The notes under the pieces are model-generated. The model ran no database searches, was not told the DNA's origin, and was given only the letters and a program-made list of their open reading frames with translations. Positions 61,484 through 64,000 of a DNA stretch of 64,000 nucleotides are shown piece by piece. The translations under genes and the position numbers were made by a program. Origin of the DNA: an uncultured Ignavibacteria bacterium (GTDB lineage Bacteria; Bacteroidota; Ignavibacteria; Kapaibacteriales; Kapaibacteriaceae); the NCBI GenBank assembly GCA_937870915.1, contig CALMZQ010000155.1, positions 37,018 through 101,017 of the forward strand, given 5' to 3'. Within the stretch, counting starts at the first letter, position 1. Each line of letters begins with the position of its first letter.

Positions 61484-63514
61484 CTACCACCCGGCAACGG
61501 AAACACCGATGCGCAGTGAAAAGGGCGTGCCTGGTGTGTAGTGGATTTCCGAGACTGGGGTTGGTTCGTTCTGGAGTCGACTCTCCGTATCGAACTGCGA
61601 CTCGCGCCATTGCGTGTTAAAGAGATTCTCGCATTGAAGATTGATGGAGATCATCGAAGACATCGGAATTGTGGCTGTGAGATCAACAATGGTATAGCCT
61701 GATGCGACCACAGTGTTCGTCTCATTTGCGGGACGTGTATCGATGTGCCGTAGCCGAACGGCAGATGACATCCATGAAAGAGACACCGACGCAAATGTTG
61801 TGAGGGTTATGGAAGGGGCTAGTGGTATCCGATCGAATCCTTCTGCCAGATCACGCATCCGTCCGCGAGCGAACGTAGCATTGCCACCGATGGTAAGCCA
61901 GTGCGTTGTTTGAACACGTGCTTCCAGGTCTATTCCAACTCTTCTAGAACGGCCTGACTCTTCTGTAGTTCCCTCATCACCAATCCAGACAAACTCGCTC
62001 TCAAGATCCAACATCCAGGCAGTTGCAGACAATGCAATGGTTCGATCTGCCCAACGAGCACCGATTTCCGACCCAAAGGCGCGTGGTACGGTGGTACTAT
62101 TGGGAACAGTAACAGCTACGCGTGCATCGTTGGAATGGAATCCAAATCCGGAGTTCGCAAAGAGCATTGCGCTCTCGTTGAGCGAATAAGTGAGAGTGAT
62201 TTTCGGTGAAACAAGGAAGGTCGACATCACACCGCGCACCTCATCTGCACTTGTGGTAATGTCTGCAACAAGAAAACGAAAGTAGTCACCTCGGAGTCCA
62301 AGAATGATTGTGAGATCATCCATGAGCACTGTCTGCTGTGCAAAGAGTCCAATATTCGTTTGGTCGATGGTGTTGCCTCGTGTTGTTGAGAGTCGCACGC
62401 GTGCGGAGTCGTGAAAGAGTGATGTGGCAATGTCATCATACCGTACGTTGGTTCCGATCATCGTTATCGCCCCGATGGAGCCCCATTCAGATGTGAAAGA
62501 TTTCTGGACCTGCATCGTAACCACTTGACGGTCGTCTGTTTGTTCGATCATATCTCCGCGAAGGGAGTCGTTCAAATAGAACGTAAAGTTGCTGAAGAGC
62601 TGAAATCTGTAATCGGTGAAAGAAGCTCTGACGGAAAATGGGTCCATGCCCTTTTCTTCAAGAGCGATCTGCAAGGTAGTCCTGCTTGTTTGGCCACCTT
62701 CATGTGGATCAATAGAGCCATAGCGGCTGATAAGCCCGTTGCCAACTGCGCGTTCGGGGATCTGACCACTCGCGTCCCACGACGAGGTGAGATACATGGC
62801 TGTAGACGTGAGTGCTAAGTCCTTGGACAGCACCGTGTGCGTGCGCCCAATGAGATTCATCCGGTCGAGCCCTTGTGGAACATCGAAGTATCCGCTGTTG
62901 GTAACGATCTCTCCGCCAACATAGACGTGTGTGGCATCATGTTTCGAGGAGAGAATACCGAGCCCTCTGAAGAAACCATAGAGACCAGACTCGATTTTGG
63001 CAATGTTGCTTGGGAGCGTATCTGCCAGGTGGAGGGTAACAGCGCCGGCTGTTGTAAGGTCTCCGTATTGAGCGAAGTACGGACCTTTAACAAGGTCAAT
63101 GCGTTCAACGAGTTCGGGAATAACAAAATGAAGGTCTGCATATCCCTGACCATGACCATGAGAGACCATGTTCACGGGTGCTCCCTCAACATTGATGTTC
63201 ACATCCGTACCATGATCTGCATCGAAGCCACGAAGAAAGATCTGTTCTGCCTTTCCACCTCCTGCGTGTTGAGTGATGACAAGACCGGGTACAACGCGGA
63301 GGAGGTCTTGTGTGGACATTCGCGGGAGGAGGTCAAGATCTCGCGAACGGAACGTTTCATCTGACGCGGCGGACATTGGGCGCTGAGCAACAACAACTAC
63401 AGGTGGCTTAGTGTAGGTAGTTGTATCAGACGCGTCATTGTTCGTAGCAAACACGGGCAATAGTGCTGTTGTCAAGAGAACGATTATCTGCAGAAGGAAA
63501 AGCCAGGTTCTCAT
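61484..63514 (-). CDS. TonB-dependent receptor
   Basis: The 676-residue receptor has a signal peptide ending LLPVFA. The plug domain includes PPVVVVAQRPMSAASDE, the DLLRVVPGLVITQHAGGGKAEQIFLRG box and GQGYADLHFVIPELVERIDLVKGPYFAQYGDLTTAGAV. The barrel ends at LRIGVSVAGW. The His-rich plug stretch MVSHGHGQGYADLH could relate to metal ions, but substrate is unknown. It overlaps the upstream TPR gene by ATGA, so the pair is co-translated. Convergent with the porin with an 8-bp gap. Confidence 0.92.
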   Translation of the reverse strand: MRTWLFLLQIIVLLTTALLPVFATNNDASDTTTYTKPPVVVVAQRPMSAASDETFRSRDLDLLPRMSTQDLLRVVPGLVITQHAGGGKAEQIFLRGFDADHGTDVNINVEGAPVNMVSHGHGQGYADLHFVIPELVERIDLVKGPYFAQYGDLTTAGAVTLHLADTLPSNIAKIESGLYGFFRGLGILSSKHDATHVYVGGEIVTNSGYFDVPQGLDRMNLIGRTHTVLSKDLALTSTAMYLTSSWDASGQIPERAVGNGLISRYGSIDPHEGGQTSRTTLQIALEEKGMDPFSVRASFTDYRFQLFSNFTFYLNDSLRGDMIEQTDDRQVVTMQVQKSFTSEWGSIGAITMIGTNVRYDDIATSLFHDSARVRLSTTRGNTIDQTNIGLFAQQTVLMDDLTIILGLRGDYFRFLVADITTSADEVRGVMSTFLVSPKITLTYSLNESAMLFANSGFGFHSNDARVAVTVPNSTTVPRAFGSEIGARWADRTIALSATAWMLDLESEFVWIGDEGTTEESGRSRRVGIDLEARVQTTHWLTIGGNATFARGRMRDLAEGFDRIPLAPSITLTTFASVSLSWMSSAVRLRHIDTRPANETNTVVASGYTIVDLTATIPMSSMISINLQCENLFNTQWRESQFDTESRLQNEPTPVSEIHYTPGTPFSLRIGVSVAGW

Positions 63515-64000
63515 TGAGCACCAACCTCCGCCAACATACCGGCAGCACGATCCTCCCTTGTCATTTGATCTATGAGGCGCTCTAGTGCTACTACTCTAGC
63601 AACATTCTTTCGCTTGCGCTCAATCTCAAGTGACAGCTCAACGAAGGATATCTCCGGCACACGTTGTATTGCTGAGTCGAGCATTGCCAGCGCTACATCG
63701 TCATCTTTATGCAGATGCTTTATTCTGGCAAGTCCCGCAATGGCGAATGCATAGTCTTCGCGTTCCAAACGTGCCAGTGTAAACTGTCGTTCAGCTTCTT
63801 GGATGTTCCCTGCCTTAACGAGAAGGTTGCCATAGGTAACTCTGGCCCATGCAGCATCCTCCGTGCCGGGCAGTCCAGACTGTACGGCCATCTTCATCGC
63901 AGAGAGAGCCCCTTCAAGATCGCCATGGCGTTCTCGCAGGTAGGACACACGTGAGTACGATTCAATACCCGGACGAAGGTTCATCATAGCAGTGGCTGCC
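63511..64000 (-). CDS. TPR-repeat protein, N-terminus cut by the window edge
   Basis: The reading frame stays open to base 64000, so the ORF-track start at 63987 is not the true start. The visible about 160 residues are TPR helices with the A-x-x-AM and ALSAMKMAV/A-x-x-YGNLLV patterns (GDLEGALSAMKMAVQSGL, AWARVTYGNLLVKAGNIQEAERQF, AFAIAGLARI). TPR domains are protein-protein scaffolds. It is coupled to the TonB receptor by ATGA and so may help its export or act in the same uptake system. The rest lies outside the window. Confidence 0.85.
   Translation of the reverse strand, partial: AATAMMNLRPGIESYSRVSYLRERHGDLEGALSAMKMAVQSGLPGTEDAAWARVTYGNLLVKAGNIQEAERQFTLARLEREDYAFAIAGLARIKHLHKDDDVALAMLDSAIQRVPEISFVELSLEIERKRKNVARVVALERLIDQMTREDRAAGMLAEVGAQ

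Noticed and set aside
62837-63364. 175-residue plus-strand ORF inside the TonB receptor
   Set aside because: Antisense shadow of the receptor plug domain.
1-64000. CRISPR arrays, tRNA or rRNA genes, transposons
   Set aside because: No repeat-spacer pattern of the right length, no cloverleaf, no transposase or integrase and no terminal repeats were found by eye.

Overview
The window looks like a chromosomal segment from the Bacteroidota/Chlorobiota side of the FCB group, most like a Kapaibacteria- or Ignavibacteria-type lineage. This is an inference from gene content. Seven large secreted proteins end in type IX secretion (T9SS)-style C-terminal sorting domains. There are two TonB-dependent receptors and an Omp85 protein, so the cell has an outer membrane. 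Signal peptides very often end with cleavage just before Gln. A bacillithiol-type deacetylase (bshB1-like) is present, and many starts lack a strong Shine-Dalgarno. GC is near 50%, coding is very dense, and I see no tRNA, rRNA, CRISPR array, transposase or phage gene.

Layout. 1-3 kb: rarA, a divergent unknown exported protein and a metallo-beta-lactamase-fold hydrolase. 3.1-5.7 kb: an operon of a beta-barrel protein, two lipoproteins and an exported ankyrin protein. 5.8-10.4 kb: a NYN-cold-shock fusion, a YbdL-like aminotransferase, an M16 and an M42 peptidase. 10.4-17.6 kb: two arylsulfotransferase-like (ASST) T9SS substrates around a long gene-free stretch, serS and a family 2 glycosyltransferase. 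17.6-27.5 kb: housekeeping genes (mnmG, a GNAT, mnmE, birA, coaX, asparaginase, Omp85 protein, DUF2795 protein, ispD). Two near-consensus parS centromere sites lie at mnmG. 27.5-43.6 kb: a block of very large secreted proteins (two tandem Ig-like paralogues, two ASST-FnIII proteins) with a BNR-propeller/TonB-receptor pair. 43.6-48.5 kb: a reduced cell-wall cluster rsmH-murF-mraY followed by a non-MurG-like glycosyltransferase. 48.5-54.3 kb: cytochrome c, bshB1-rpiB-dut, RNase H, comM, an rmlD-like reductase and a Dps. 54.3-58.2 kb: a fifth ASST protein and a rhodanese/dihaem cytochrome pair. 58.2-64 kb: an ECF sigma/anti-sigma-like pair, a porin, a TonB receptor and a truncated TPR gene.

How the genes fit together. 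Two themes dominate. One is the cell surface: T9SS cargo, receptors, porins and outer-membrane assembly. The other is ordinary chromosome and wall housekeeping. Stop/start overlaps (ATGA, TGATG) couple many same-strand neighbours, and five convergent pairs overlap at their 3' ends. The most unusual signals are at DNA level: the parS pair, a strongly over-represented AGGGGGC heptamer in all reading frames, degenerate 7- and 8-bp tandem repeats at three loci, and two divergent gene pairs whose start codons share one CATG. The ASST family expansion and the anti-sigma-like protein with a T9SS-like tail are the most interesting protein-level observations. Start sites were re-chosen by hand where the ORF track extends past a better signal peptide or an ATGA junction. 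All motif counts were made by eye.
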